In this document: in pieces, positions 9,188 through 17,049 of the stretch | How the letters are laid out: every line of letters starts with the position of its first letter | How positions within the stretch are numbered: the first letter of the stretch is position 1 | Source of the DNA: Pseudomonas putida | GTDB taxonomy: Bacteria > Pseudomonadota > Gammaproteobacteria > Pseudomonadales > Pseudomonadaceae | Reading direction: 5' to 3' | Length of the DNA stretch: 64,000 nt | NCBI RefSeq assembly: GCF_028682635.1 | Contig: NZ_JANHLK010000016.1 | Span: 62,001 to 126,000, forward strand | Translations under genes and position numbers: made by a program | The notes under the pieces: generated by a model | Databases searched by the model: none | The model's input: the letters and a program-made list of their open reading frames with translations, nothing else | Told to the model about the DNA's origin: nothing

Positions 9188-10267
9188 ATGTCGCTGATCA
9201 CACATCCAAACGCCCGCGAATTGACCAAATCGGTGCGGGCCACCGTTCTGGTGTTCAAGGACCCGCGCTCACAGGAGTTGCTCAGTAGAATCGAGCGCCT
9301 GGCGCCCAGCGAAGCCAATACGTTGATCATCGGCGAAACCGGTACCGGCAAGGAGCTGGTCGCCCGCCACATCCACCACTTGAGCCGCCGCGGGCGTGAG
9401 CCCTTTGTGGCGGTCAATTGCGGTGCCTTTGCCGAAACCCTGGTGGAAAGCGAGTTGTTCGGGCATGAGAAAGGCGCATTCACGGGTGCCACGACCACCA
9501 AGGCCGGTTGGTTCGAGGCGGCCAATGGCGGCACGCTGTTTCTCGATGAAATCGGCGATCTGCCACTGAACATGCAGGTCAAGCTGCTGCGGGTATTGCA
9601 GGAGCGAGAGGTGGTGCGCCTGGGTTCGCGTACGCCGATTCCGATCAACGTACGACTGGTCGCCGCGACCAACGTCAACCTTGCCGATGCAGTCGTTGCC
9701 GGGCATTTTCGCGAGGACCTGTTCTACCGTCTGCACGTCGCCACGATTCGCCTGCCGCCCTTGCGCGAACGGCCGGGCGACATCCTGCCACTGGCCGAGT
9801 TTTTCCTTGAGGAGCACTGCCAGCGCCTGGGTTACAACCGCGCCTCATTGAGTGTCGAGGCGGAGCGAAAACTGCTGGAACACAGTTGGCCGGGCAACAT
9901 CCGCGAACTGGAAAACTCCATTCACCACGCCTTGCTGGTGTGCCGTAACCAGCGAGTCGCACCGGGGGACTTGCACCTGGTGGACATGCGCTCCTCAGGC
10001 ATCCGCCATGAACAGGAGCAAACGGTTCAAACGAGTCATGCCATTGCCGGCCCGGTGGACCTGGAAACGGCGCTCAACGCGCTGTTCGAGCAGAACATTC
10101 CAGATCTCTACGAGCACATCGAGGAGACCATCTTTCGTGCGGCCTACCGTTTCTGCCATGGCAACCAATTGCAGACCGGACGACTGCTGAACATCAGCCG
10201 CAATATCGTGAGGGCTCGACTGGAAAAGATCGGAGAACTGAACAAGCCACTGTCGGTGGAGGAGTAA
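9188..10267 (+). CDS. Sigma-54-dependent activator without sensor domain (SfnR-like)
   Basis: 359 residues from the ATG at 9188 (AGGA seven bases before); an upstream in-frame ATG at 9155 lacks a good ribosome site. The AAA+ domain begins almost at once: Walker A GETGTGKE at 49-56, the sigma-54 contact loop GAFTGA at 96-101 and Walker B GGTLFLDE at 114-121. A Fis-type helix-turn-helix ends the protein. There is no GAF, PAS or receiver domain, so activity is probably set by gene expression, as known for SfnR of P. putida (dimethyl sulfone use, itself CysB-controlled). The AT-rich stretch at 9090-9145 is a likely control region. Its probable target is the divergent operon. Confidence 0.85.
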   Translation: MSLITHPNARELTKSVRATVLVFKDPRSQELLSRIERLAPSEANTLIIGETGTGKELVARHIHHLSRRGREPFVAVNCGAFAETLVESELFGHEKGAFTGATTTKAGWFEAANGGTLFLDEIGDLPLNMQVKLLRVLQEREVVRLGSRTPIPINVRLVAATNVNLADAVVAGHFREDLFYRLHVATIRLPPLRERPGDILPLAEFFLEEHCQRLGYNRASLSVEAERKLLEHSWPGNIRELENSIHHALLVCRNQRVAPGDLHLVDMRSSGIRHEQEQTVQTSHAIAGPVDLETALNALFEQNIPDLYEHIEETIFRAAYRFCHGNQLQTGRLLNISRNIVRARLEKIGELNKPLSVEE

Positions 10268-10293
10268 TGTCGCAGCGACCCACCGCTGACCCC

Positions 10294-10863
10294 TGTGGGA
10301 GTGGGCTTGCCCGCGAAAGCGGTGTGTCAGTCGACATTGATGTTGAATGTGCCGTCCCCTTCGCGAGCAAGCCCGCTCCCACACTCGATCTCCAGTGAAC
10401 ACAAAGACTGTGTTCGCCGAGGATCAAATGTGGGAGCGGGCTTGCCCGCGAAAGCGGTGTGTCAGTCGACATTGATGTTGAATGTGCCGGCCCCTTCGCG
10501 AGCAAGCCCGCTCCCACACTCGATCTCCAGTGAACACAAAGACTGTGTTCGCCGAGGATCAAATGTGGGAGCGGGCTTGCCTGCGAAAGCGGTGTGTCAG
10601 TCGACATTGATGTTGAATGTGCCGGCCCCTTCGCGAGCAAGCCCGCTCCCACACTCGATCTCCAGTGAGCACAAAGACTGTGTTCGCCGAGGATCAAATG
10701 TGGGAGCGGGCTTGCCCGCGAAAGCGGTGTGTCAGTCGACGTTGATGTTGAATGTGCCGTCCCCTTCGCGAGCAAGCCCGCTCCCACACTCGATCTCCAG
10801 TGAGCACAAAGACTGAGTTCGAAGAGGATCAAATGTGGGAGCGGGCTTGCTCGCGAAAGCGGT
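10294..10863. repeat. REP array, five units with 135-base period
   Basis: Units start with tgtgggagcgggcttgcc at about 10294, 10429, 10564, 10699 and 10834. Each full unit holds a forward REP (cttgcccgcgaaagcggtg) and an inverted partner (cccttcgcgagcaagcccgc), followed by an identical spacer ending in gaggatcaaa. The last copy is half a unit. Because 135 is a multiple of three, reading frames stay open across the array on both strands, but these are not genes. The array lies between two convergent genes. Confidence 0.95.
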
Positions 10864-10866
10864 GGA

Positions 10867-11880
10867 TCAGGCCTGCAGATATTCCCGAGCCAACCTGCAC
10901 GCCCGCTCAATCAACATCGGCGCCATCTCAATCGCCGTCGGCGTGCCCTGGCGGGTATGAATCCAGCCCAGGTAAGTGGTACCGCGCAGCATCAAAAACA
11001 GCGCCAGCGTCTGTCGATCCGCCTCGGTCAGCGGCTTGAGCGCGTGGTAACCCTCCAGCAACGCCGCCTTGATCTGTTCATAACGCGGGTCATCGAGACA
11101 GAAGTACAGGGCGGTGGCCAGCTCAAACATGTGCCAGCCGAACCCGGCGTCGTCGAAGTCGATCAGGCGCAACTGCGGGCCTTCGATCAGCAGGTTTTCC
11201 GGGACCAGGTCGGCGTGGATCATGCCGAAGTTGCCCAGGTGCCGGCCGTATTGCCGCAAGTCACGCCGGGCCGTGCGCCGGGCCTGTTGCAGCAGGTCCC
11301 GTTGCTCATCGCCCAGATGCTCCAGCTCCCAGAATCGCCCCCAGAACGGATTCGCCCCGATCAGGCCTTCCTCGTCCCAGGCATGCCGGACAAACTCGTC
11401 CGGCTGCTGCCAATCCGCCGAATGCAGATGAATGCGCGCCGCCATCTTGCCGGCCTCAGCAAACAGAAAGTCGATCTCGGTGTCGGCCTGCACCCCAGCC
11501 TCCGAGGTGCCGGCAGTAGCGCCCGGCAACCAGGCGAGCATGTCGACATGGCGTTGGCCGATCTCGACATGGCTCACTTCGATCAGGTGGCGCTGGTCCT
11601 GGGCGCGAATGATCTGCGGCACGGTAATCCCCGCGCTTTCCAGCGCTTCCATCCATTGCAGCTCGGAGCGCAGCGCCGCTTCGCAGTGATAGCCGTTGCG
11701 ATGGATACGCAGGGCCACCCGTTGGCCGTCGTGGCGGCGGGCAGAGAACACCGCGTTCTCGCGGTATTTCACCAGTTCGATGTCGCCGAACTCACCCTCC
11801 CAGTGTTGCAGGGCGTGGCGAGCCAGATCGTGCAACCGGGCGACTTGCTGATCATGGTTCAGGGTATGGAATTCAGTCAT
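10867..11880 (-). CDS. APH/choline-kinase-fold kinase, probable amino-alcohol or hydroxylysine kinase
   Basis: 337 residues. The catalytic loop MIHADLVPENLL (H-x-D-x5-N type) and the metal-binding LIDFDDAG identify the aminoglycoside phosphotransferase / homoserine kinase II fold, and no acetyl- or antibiotic-specific feature is seen. It lies ten bases downstream of a class-III aminotransferase-fold gene and an amino-acid permease. In mammals the hydroxylysine kinase is paired with a phospho-lyase of this same aminotransferase fold, and Pseudomonas degrades 1-amino-2-propanol by kinase plus phospho-lyase. Phosphorylation of an amino alcohol is therefore the best guess; the substrate is unproven. 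Confidence 0.75.
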   Translation of the reverse strand: MTEFHTLNHDQQVARLHDLARHALQHWEGEFGDIELVKYRENAVFSARRHDGQRVALRIHRNGYHCEAALRSELQWMEALESAGITVPQIIRAQDQRHLIEVSHVEIGQRHVDMLAWLPGATAGTSEAGVQADTEIDFLFAEAGKMAARIHLHSADWQQPDEFVRHAWDEEGLIGANPFWGRFWELEHLGDEQRDLLQQARRTARRDLRQYGRHLGNFGMIHADLVPENLLIEGPQLRLIDFDDAGFGWHMFELATALYFCLDDPRYEQIKAALLEGYHALKPLTEADRQTLALFLMLRGTTYLGWIHTRQGTPTAIEMAPMLIERACRLAREYLQA

Positions 11881-11890
11881 GGCAGAGGCC

Positions 11891-13171
11891 TCAAATTGCG
11901 CTCAGGGCGTGGTCCAGGGTGTCGACGAACAGGTCCGCGTGCTCGCGGCTGAACACCAGCGGCGGGCGCAGCTTGAGAATGTTGTCGCCGGCGCCGATCT
12001 TGCTGATCAGCACGCCGTTCTCGCGCATGTCATTGACGACCTTGCGCGCTTCCAGCCCGGCGGGTTCCTTGCTGGCGTGGTCGCGCACCAGCTCCATGGC
12101 GAAGAACAGGCCCTTGCCACGCACGTCGCCGATGATCGAGTGTTTGCCTGCCAGCCCTTGCAGGCGTTGCTGGACGTAGGCGCCGACGTTTTGCGCGTTG
12201 CGCAGCAGTTGCTGATCCTCGATCACGTCCAGCACCGCCATGCCGACTGCCGCCGCGACGGGTGAGCCGCCAAAGGTGTTGAAGTACATGGCGTTGCGGC
12301 CGAAGGACTCGACCAGCGCTTTGTGCGTGATCAGCCCCGCCAGCGGGTAGCCGTTGCCCATGGGTTTGCCCAGGGTGACGATGTCCGGCACGACGCCGTG
12401 GGCCTGATGGCCCCAGAGATGATCGCCGGTGCGGCCGAACCCCGATTGCACTTCATCGGCGATGAACAGGCCACCGGCGGCGCGGATCAACTCGGCGGCC
12501 TTGGCGACGAAACTCGCCGGCACCCGGGGCAAGCCTTCGTTGGCGAACAGGGTATCGATCAGCAACGCGGCCGGGCGAATGCCCTGGGCCTGCAGCGAAG
12601 CGATGGCGGCCGCGATGTTGGCCGCGTATTGCTCGGCCAGTTGCGTTTCGGTGGTGCCGGCCGGCGCGTGGTACAGGCACGGAATCGGCACGGCGCGGGC
12701 ATGGGCGGCGAAGGGTTCCGGGGAGGGCAGGGCGGTGGTGACTTCGGCCAGCGACGCCGAGTTGCCGTGGTAGTTGTAGTCACTGACGATGATGCCGGTG
12801 CCGCCGCTGGCGTAGCGCGCCAGGCGCAGCGCCAGTTCGTTGGCCTCGGTGCCGGTGCAGGTGAACATCGCGGTGTCCAGCGGTTGGCCGAAGGTCGCGG
12901 TCAAGCGCTCGGCATAACGCACCACCTGCTCGTCGAGGTAGCGGGTGTGGATGTTCAGCGTGGTGGCCTGGCGGTGCATGGCGTCGGTCACGTGGGGGTT
13001 GCAGTGGCCGACGCAGGGCACGTTGTTATAGACGTCGAGGTATCGGCGCCCCTCGACGTCGAACAGCCACACGCCTTCACCGCGCACCAGGTGCAGGGGC
13101 TTGTCGTAGAACAGTGGCGAGGCGCTGCCGAGCACGCGGTGACGGCGTTGCAACAGGGTCGCTTCAGGCAT
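11891..13171 (-). CDS. Class-III aminotransferase-fold PLP enzyme, probable amino-alcohol-phosphate phospho-lyase
   Basis: 426 residues. PLP-binding features are FTCTGTEANELALRLAR, the aspartate in FIADEVQSGFGRTG and the lysine in VTLGKPMGNGYPLAG. Early in the sequence PLFYDKPLHLVRGEG and YNNVPCVGHCNP resemble the AGXT2L1/AGXT2L2 phospho-lyase branch rather than 4-aminobutyrate transaminases. The product would eliminate phosphate and ammonia from an O-phospho-amino alcohol to give an aldehyde. Its start overlaps the permease stop by eight bases and its stop is ten bases before the kinase start, so the three genes form one operon. A plain omega-transaminase remains possible. Confidence 0.8.
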   Translation of the reverse strand: MPEATLLQRRHRVLGSASPLFYDKPLHLVRGEGVWLFDVEGRRYLDVYNNVPCVGHCNPHVTDAMHRQATTLNIHTRYLDEQVVRYAERLTATFGQPLDTAMFTCTGTEANELALRLARYASGGTGIIVSDYNYHGNSASLAEVTTALPSPEPFAAHARAVPIPCLYHAPAGTTETQLAEQYAANIAAAIASLQAQGIRPAALLIDTLFANEGLPRVPASFVAKAAELIRAAGGLFIADEVQSGFGRTGDHLWGHQAHGVVPDIVTLGKPMGNGYPLAGLITHKALVESFGRNAMYFNTFGGSPVAAAVGMAVLDVIEDQQLLRNAQNVGAYVQQRLQGLAGKHSIIGDVRGKGLFFAMELVRDHASKEPAGLEARKVVNDMRENGVLISKIGAGDNILKLRPPLVFSREHADLFVDTLDHALSAI

Positions 13172-14477
13172 GGTCTGGAACCTCGATGACAGGGCTGCGA
13201 CGGGCGCGCAGCAGGAAGTTGAAAATGCACAGGACGAAGGTCACCCCGAGGGCGATCAGCATCAGCAGGTCGAGCTGGAAGCAGGCGGCGATCACCACCA
13301 GCGTCAGCGCCAGGCCCAGCCAGGCGACGACTGTGCCGCCGGCCAGGGTGAATGGGCGTGGCAGGTCCGGCTGGTTGCGCTTGATGCGCAGGTAGGCGCC
13401 GAAAATGAACAGGTAGCAGACGTTGAGCAGCAGGACCACGGCGAGCATCACGGTGGCCGGATCGACTTCCGAGAGCGGGAGGCCGATGGCGCCGATCAGC
13501 AACAGCGCCGGCCAGGGCGTGCCGCGCTTGCCGGTCTTGCCCAGCCACTGCGGGAACAGGCCGTCGCGTGCCATCGCGAACAACTGCCGGGAGGCCGCGT
13601 AAACCAGGGAGAAGAAGGTCGCGATCAAACCGAACACGCCGCCGCAGCCAATCACCTTGGCCAGCCACGAGTCCGCACCGAACGCGCTGTTGCTGGACAT
13701 CGCCGCGTACAGCGGATCGCCCGCCGAGCCCACCAACTCGACACCGCCAGCGCCCGGTGCGCACACCAGCACCACCAACGCGGTGACCAACAGGGTGCCG
13801 ATGGCGGCAAGAATGCCGCGTGGCATCGTACGGCCGGGGTTTTCAGCTTCCTCCGCCGCCGAACCGGTCTGCTCGACGGTGATGAACAGCCAGATCGCGA
13901 AAGGCAAGCAGGCGAAGACGCCGCCGAGGCTGACCGGGGTGGCGACATTGGCGGGCAATGCCAGCAGGTTGGCCAGTTCGACATGCGGCGCCATGGCCAC
14001 GCCGAAGGTCAGCAGGGCGACGACGGCGATCACACCGGCAATGAACGTCAGGCCCATGGCCTCACCCACACCACGCAGGTGGATGCCGATGATCACTGCG
14101 AACAGGGCGATCTTCACCGGCCAGCCACCAAGCCCGAAAATCGACTCGGTGTAGGCACAAATGAAGGTCGCCGCCGCGCCGGTGCCGATGGTCAAGGCCA
14201 ACGCACAAGCCACCCCGACCAGGTAACCCACGAACGGCCCGAAGGCACTTTGCGCATACACGAACACACCGCCGGCGCTGGGCAACGCGGTGGACAGTTC
14301 CGCCACACTCAACGCCAGCCCACCGCACAGCAGCGCCATCAACAAAGTGGCGACCAGCATGTTCAACCAACCACCGGCCGCCAGGCCAAAGTTCCAGCCG
14401 GAAAACTGCCCGGCCACCACCAACGCAATTCCAAGGCCGGCGATCTTTGGCCAGCCCAACGCACTTTTCTTGAGCAC
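13164..14477 (-). CDS. APC-family permease, ethanolamine/amino-acid type
   Basis: 437 residues with about 12 hydrophobic segments. It starts at a GTG (complement of 14475-14477) with GGGAG seven bases upstream. The N-terminal FSGWNFGLAAGGW and the SAELSTALPSAGGVFVYA blocks are typical of the ethanolamine permease (Eat) branch of the amino acid-polyamine-organocation family. As first gene of the kinase/phospho-lyase operon it is the likely importer of the amino alcohol. A CGGCCCTCGGGCCG inverted repeat lies just upstream of the start and could affect translation. Confidence 0.85.
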   Translation of the reverse strand: MLKKSALGWPKIAGLGIALVVAGQFSGWNFGLAAGGWLNMLVATLLMALLCGGLALSVAELSTALPSAGGVFVYAQSAFGPFVGYLVGVACALALTIGTGAAATFICAYTESIFGLGGWPVKIALFAVIIGIHLRGVGEAMGLTFIAGVIAVVALLTFGVAMAPHVELANLLALPANVATPVSLGGVFACLPFAIWLFITVEQTGSAAEEAENPGRTMPRGILAAIGTLLVTALVVLVCAPGAGGVELVGSAGDPLYAAMSSNSAFGADSWLAKVIGCGGVFGLIATFFSLVYAASRQLFAMARDGLFPQWLGKTGKRGTPWPALLLIGAIGLPLSEVDPATVMLAVVLLLNVCYLFIFGAYLRIKRNQPDLPRPFTLAGGTVVAWLGLALTLVVIAACFQLDLLMLIALGVTFVLCIFNFLLRARRSPVIEVPDHA

Positions 14478-15119
14478 AAACGTCTCCCGCGGCCCGAGGG
14501 CCGATTTATTGTTTTAGTGAGGAATCGAGGGGTTCAGCGTTGCTTTACGCGCTTCGATACTACGCGTGGGGTGCGACGCGGCATGTTTGTGCGCATGCCA
14601 GGTGGTTGGTTGTGGGTGCCAGATTTCACCTGGCTCCGTGTGGCCACAGGAGTGCCATGAGCAAGCCTGCCCGGTATGGAAATATGCCTCCAGATTTGCG
14701 TTCCGGTACGGTCGTCATCGGCTGAGTGTCCCTGCCAATCGACCATCAAGGCTACCGTCTGTCGTATTTTTACGAGTGGAAAAGGCAAGTTCAAAAAGGA
14801 TTTCATGGGGAAAGCAAGAAACTTCTTACTCCGTCCTACAGATGGCTATACCTCGCCGCTATTCGCCTTGTTTCAGTTTTCCGAAAACAATGTGGCGAAT
14901 TTTTAAGAAGTTAAATAAAAATATTAATTAGATGTGGTTTTTTAAACTTAAAACCAACAGAAATAACCCTTTCTGCCTCTGTACGAAATTTCCTGAGAGA
15001 TTGAATGAATTTTCCTGCATGCAGACAACTCAGTCTCTTGCGTTCAGTTCTCGAAGCTATTAGAAATAAAGGCGTCACCAAATACCGGTGGCACTTTCTC
15101 TAACAGCGAGTAATTAATT
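14478..15119. other. Intergenic transition into the AT-rich microcin island
   Basis: No convincing gene was seen. The first ~200 bases keep genome-like composition and must hold the promoter of the leftward permease operon. From about 14760 the sequence becomes AT-rich, with an imperfect inverted repeat TGGTTTT...AAAACCA near 14934-14956. A possible -10-like TATTAG (around 15057-15062) lies about 60 bases before the precursor ATG, with no clear -35 partner. Short reading frames here (60-76 codons) have no ribosome site or recognisable motif. Confidence 0.6.
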
Positions 15120-15332
15120 ATGAACACTGAAAATCTTGGTGAGATTCTTTACTTTGGAGATGAGTTTGACTATGGCTTATGCCCACACATGGCTGGAGGC
15201 TCAGGTGGTCAAGGCGGATGTGGGGGAAGCGGAGGATGCGGAGGTGGCGGCGGTTGTAGTGGCGGGAGCGGGGGTAGCGGCGGGTGTGGAGGGAATAATA
15301 TAACCACACCAATATCATCCGATAACGATTAA
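15120..15332 (+). CDS. mcbA: Microcin B17-like azole peptide precursor
   Basis: 70 residues. Residues 1-25 form the leader, residues 26-60 an almost pure Gly/Ser/Cys core, and 61-70 a polar tail (ITTPISSDND). The core is a strict Gly-Gly-X series (X = S28, Q31, C34, S37, C40, G43, C46, then S50, S53, C56, N59) interrupted once by the extra S47, which creates the only Cys-Ser pair. Up to four thiazoles and four or five oxazoles could form. The leader segment LGEIL (6-10) lines up with FGVVL of microcin B17, the part recognised by the synthetase. Cys21 lies in the leader. GCGAG about nine bases before the ATG is the ribosome site. Genes for all modification and export functions follow. It is not identical to McbA as I remember it. 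Confidence 0.9.
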   Translation: MNTENLGEILYFGDEFDYGLCPHMAGGSGGQGGCGGSGGCGGGGGCSGGSGGSGGCGGNNITTPISSDND

Positions 15333-15346
15333 AAAACCAAAAAACT

Positions 15347-15378
15347 ATGGCTTTTCTGGTATTTACCAGAAAAGCCAT
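15347..15378 (+). terminator. Hairpin attenuator between precursor and synthetase genes
   Basis: A perfect 15-base stem, ATGGCTTTTCTGGTA (15347-15361) with its complement (15364-15378), is followed by TTTTG and preceded by an A-rich run. It begins 15 bases after the precursor stop. It probably ends most transcripts so that the short precursor is made in excess, with read-through supplying the enzymes. The T-run is short, so termination may be partial. Confidence 0.7.
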
Positions 15379-15391
15379 TTTGAGGGATTTT

Positions 15392-16249
15392 ATGATGTTG
15401 ACTATACAAAGCTACGACATACTAAATTTTCCTACTGATAGTTTGATTGTTTCAAGACGGGGCGTGTCAAAGATAAGCTCGCCCGATTTGTTGGCAGCGT
15501 TAACGAAATTGAAAAAATACACAAACATTTCAAAGGTCGAATTCGACAAAATACTGATGGAGCACGGCTTGAATCCGGAGTGCGCTTATGAGTTTTTAGA
15601 AAAAGCACTTTCCATTAAGGATTGCACCAACTTGTACTTCGAAAAAACGATAGTGGCTCATGATTGGGGTAAGGACAACGACCTGGAAAAACTACTAAAA
15701 AGTGAAATAAATACGCCGTTGGAAATAAGCGAAATCTCAAGTTCGCTCACAGATGTCGTTTCAAATAAAAAATACTACATTGTTATCATGTGTGTTAACT
15801 ATGATTATGATCTTCTGAAAAAACTATACTTTGATCTAGTAGTTGCGGCGCCTGAAAGTGCGATTAGCGTCTGCTATTGTGTGGGTGGTTCTTATTGCAT
15901 TAGTCAGCCATATTTGCCGAAGGTCGGAAATCCGTGTCATTTTTGCAGTGTGGATAGGCTTATGAACTACGAGGATTATCAAAGTAGCAGGAACGCCTGG
16001 TCAAAGCTCGTTCAATTTTGCAGAAATAAACACGTTGCAGTACCTGCAAGTCCGTTGAATGTTCTTCAGCGCTCACTATTGGTCGGAGCGTTGATTAGGA
16101 AGATAAAACTGCTGACGAGTTCCGACAGCGACTTTCGCTATCAGGACAACATTCTGCAAGAGACGCATATTGACTTTGCTAGTAATTTGGTGAGAGAAGC
16201 TTCGGCTGCCCATTGGAATATGTGCGACTGCTTGAGGATGCAAAAATGA
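15392..16249 (+). CDS. mcbB: McbB-like cyclodehydratase partner (leader-binding, zinc-binding)
   Basis: 285 residues from the ATG at 15392, which has GAGGG six bases upstream; an earlier ATG at 15347 lies inside the hairpin stem. Compared with remembered E. coli McbB (295 residues), the zinc site is evident: VGNPCHFC with Cys182 and Cys185, followed by a conserved-looking R-x-A-W-S segment at 200-204, and the C-terminal HWNMCDC with Cys278 and Cys280. McbB binds the precursor leader and, with the YcaO subunit, converts Cys/Ser to azolines. The stop overlaps the next start (ATGA). Codon use and composition are AT-rich, unlike the flanking chromosome. Confidence 0.88.
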   Translation: MMLTIQSYDILNFPTDSLIVSRRGVSKISSPDLLAALTKLKKYTNISKVEFDKILMEHGLNPECAYEFLEKALSIKDCTNLYFEKTIVAHDWGKDNDLEKLLKSEINTPLEISEISSSLTDVVSNKKYYIVIMCVNYDYDLLKKLYFDLVVAAPESAISVCYCVGGSYCISQPYLPKVGNPCHFCSVDRLMNYEDYQSSRNAWSKLVQFCRNKHVAVPASPLNVLQRSLLVGALIRKIKLLTSSDSDFRYQDNILQETHIDFASNLVREASAAHWNMCDCLRMQK

Positions 16250-17049
16250 AGTACATTCCTCATGATTACTATCTTAGATTCATGGATTCGAATGTTCATG
16301 CAGAGACTTTAGCTTTTCATGCAAGGGGGAACTATACAATTCATGATGCCTTCAGGCACGCTACTCGTCTGCACAATATCAGTGATAAGGATCTTTCTCA
16401 GTTGACTGGGAACGAGTTGCGACTTTATCCAGATATGGATTTAACCTTACCTATAAACATTAAGGATAAAACTATTCCGGCTATTTGTCGTAATGAGTCG
16501 TGTGAAATCTTCTCGGACAAATCTATAGATTTCTCTAGAATCGAAAAGTTGGTGTCCCCGCTTCTGTGCCCAAAAAAAGATAGCTATAAGAGGGGGTACC
16601 CAAGTGGCGGTGCGCTATACCCCGCTGAAATATTTATCTGTTCGCTTATGAATGACAGCGAAAGTTGGCCGTGCCCTGAGAAAGTTTTACACCTCCTACC
16701 TAAGTCAAAAGAGTTTGAAGTGGTTCAGGGCACACATGACGTCGAAGACCTGAAAAAAGCAATCTTGTCTGCTCCAGGCATCATTGGTACACCTAGTGTC
16801 GCAATAATTTATGCTGTATATATCCCTAAAACTTTATTCAAGTATAGATGTAGAGGATATCGACTTGCATTAATGGAGGTCGGCTCAATTTATATGTTGA
16901 TCGAATTGCAAGCAAAAAACCTAGGCTTGCGGTGCAGGTTATGGTCAGCATATACCGATACGATGGTGTGTAAAGCAATTGGTCTTAACCCAACAATTTT
17001 CTTCCCGATGTGCGTACACTTTATTGGTGAGCAGCATGATCCTGAATAA
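16246..17049 (+). CDS. mcbC: McbC-like FMN azoline dehydrogenase
   Basis: 267 residues (E. coli McbC is about 272) from the ATG at 16246, with GAGG eight bases upstream and a four-base overlap with mcbB; the longer frame from 16213 is not needed. The nitroreductase/SagB-type signature RGYPSGGALYP is at 116-126, and FKYRCRGYR contains Lys199-Tyr200, which correspond well to the catalytic Lys-Tyr pair reported for McbC. The enzyme oxidises azolines to thiazoles and oxazoles with FMN. Its end overlaps the start of the YcaO gene by 14 bases, which indicates coupled translation. Confidence 0.88.
   Translation: MKYIPHDYYLRFMDSNVHAETLAFHARGNYTIHDAFRHATRLHNISDKDLSQLTGNELRLYPDMDLTLPINIKDKTIPAICRNESCEIFSDKSIDFSRIEKLVSPLLCPKKDSYKRGYPSGGALYPAEIFICSLMNDSESWPCPEKVLHLLPKSKEFEVVQGTHDVEDLKKAILSAPGIIGTPSVAIIYAVYIPKTLFKYRCRGYRLALMEVGSIYMLIELQAKNLGLRCRLWSAYTDTMVCKAIGLNPTIFFPMCVHFIGEQHDPE

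Noticed and set aside
10194..10910. Long minus-strand frame with repeated SSVGAGLLAKGPAHSTS-type units
   Set aside because: It is translation of the 135-base REP array; the repeats are explained at DNA level and there is no start signal.
13170..14660. 496-codon plus-strand frame opposite the permease
   Set aside because: Antisense shadow, rich in Gln/His/Arg as expected from the complement of a membrane-protein gene.
14676..14914. Short plus-strand frames before the microcin precursor, considered as an immunity or regulator gene
   Set aside because: No ribosome site, no recognisable motif, and several overlapping frames of equal quality.
15118..15378. 86-codon minus-strand frame opposite the precursor gene
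   Set aside because: It is the antisense of the Gly/Ser/Cys-rich core and hairpin; the operon context supports the plus strand.
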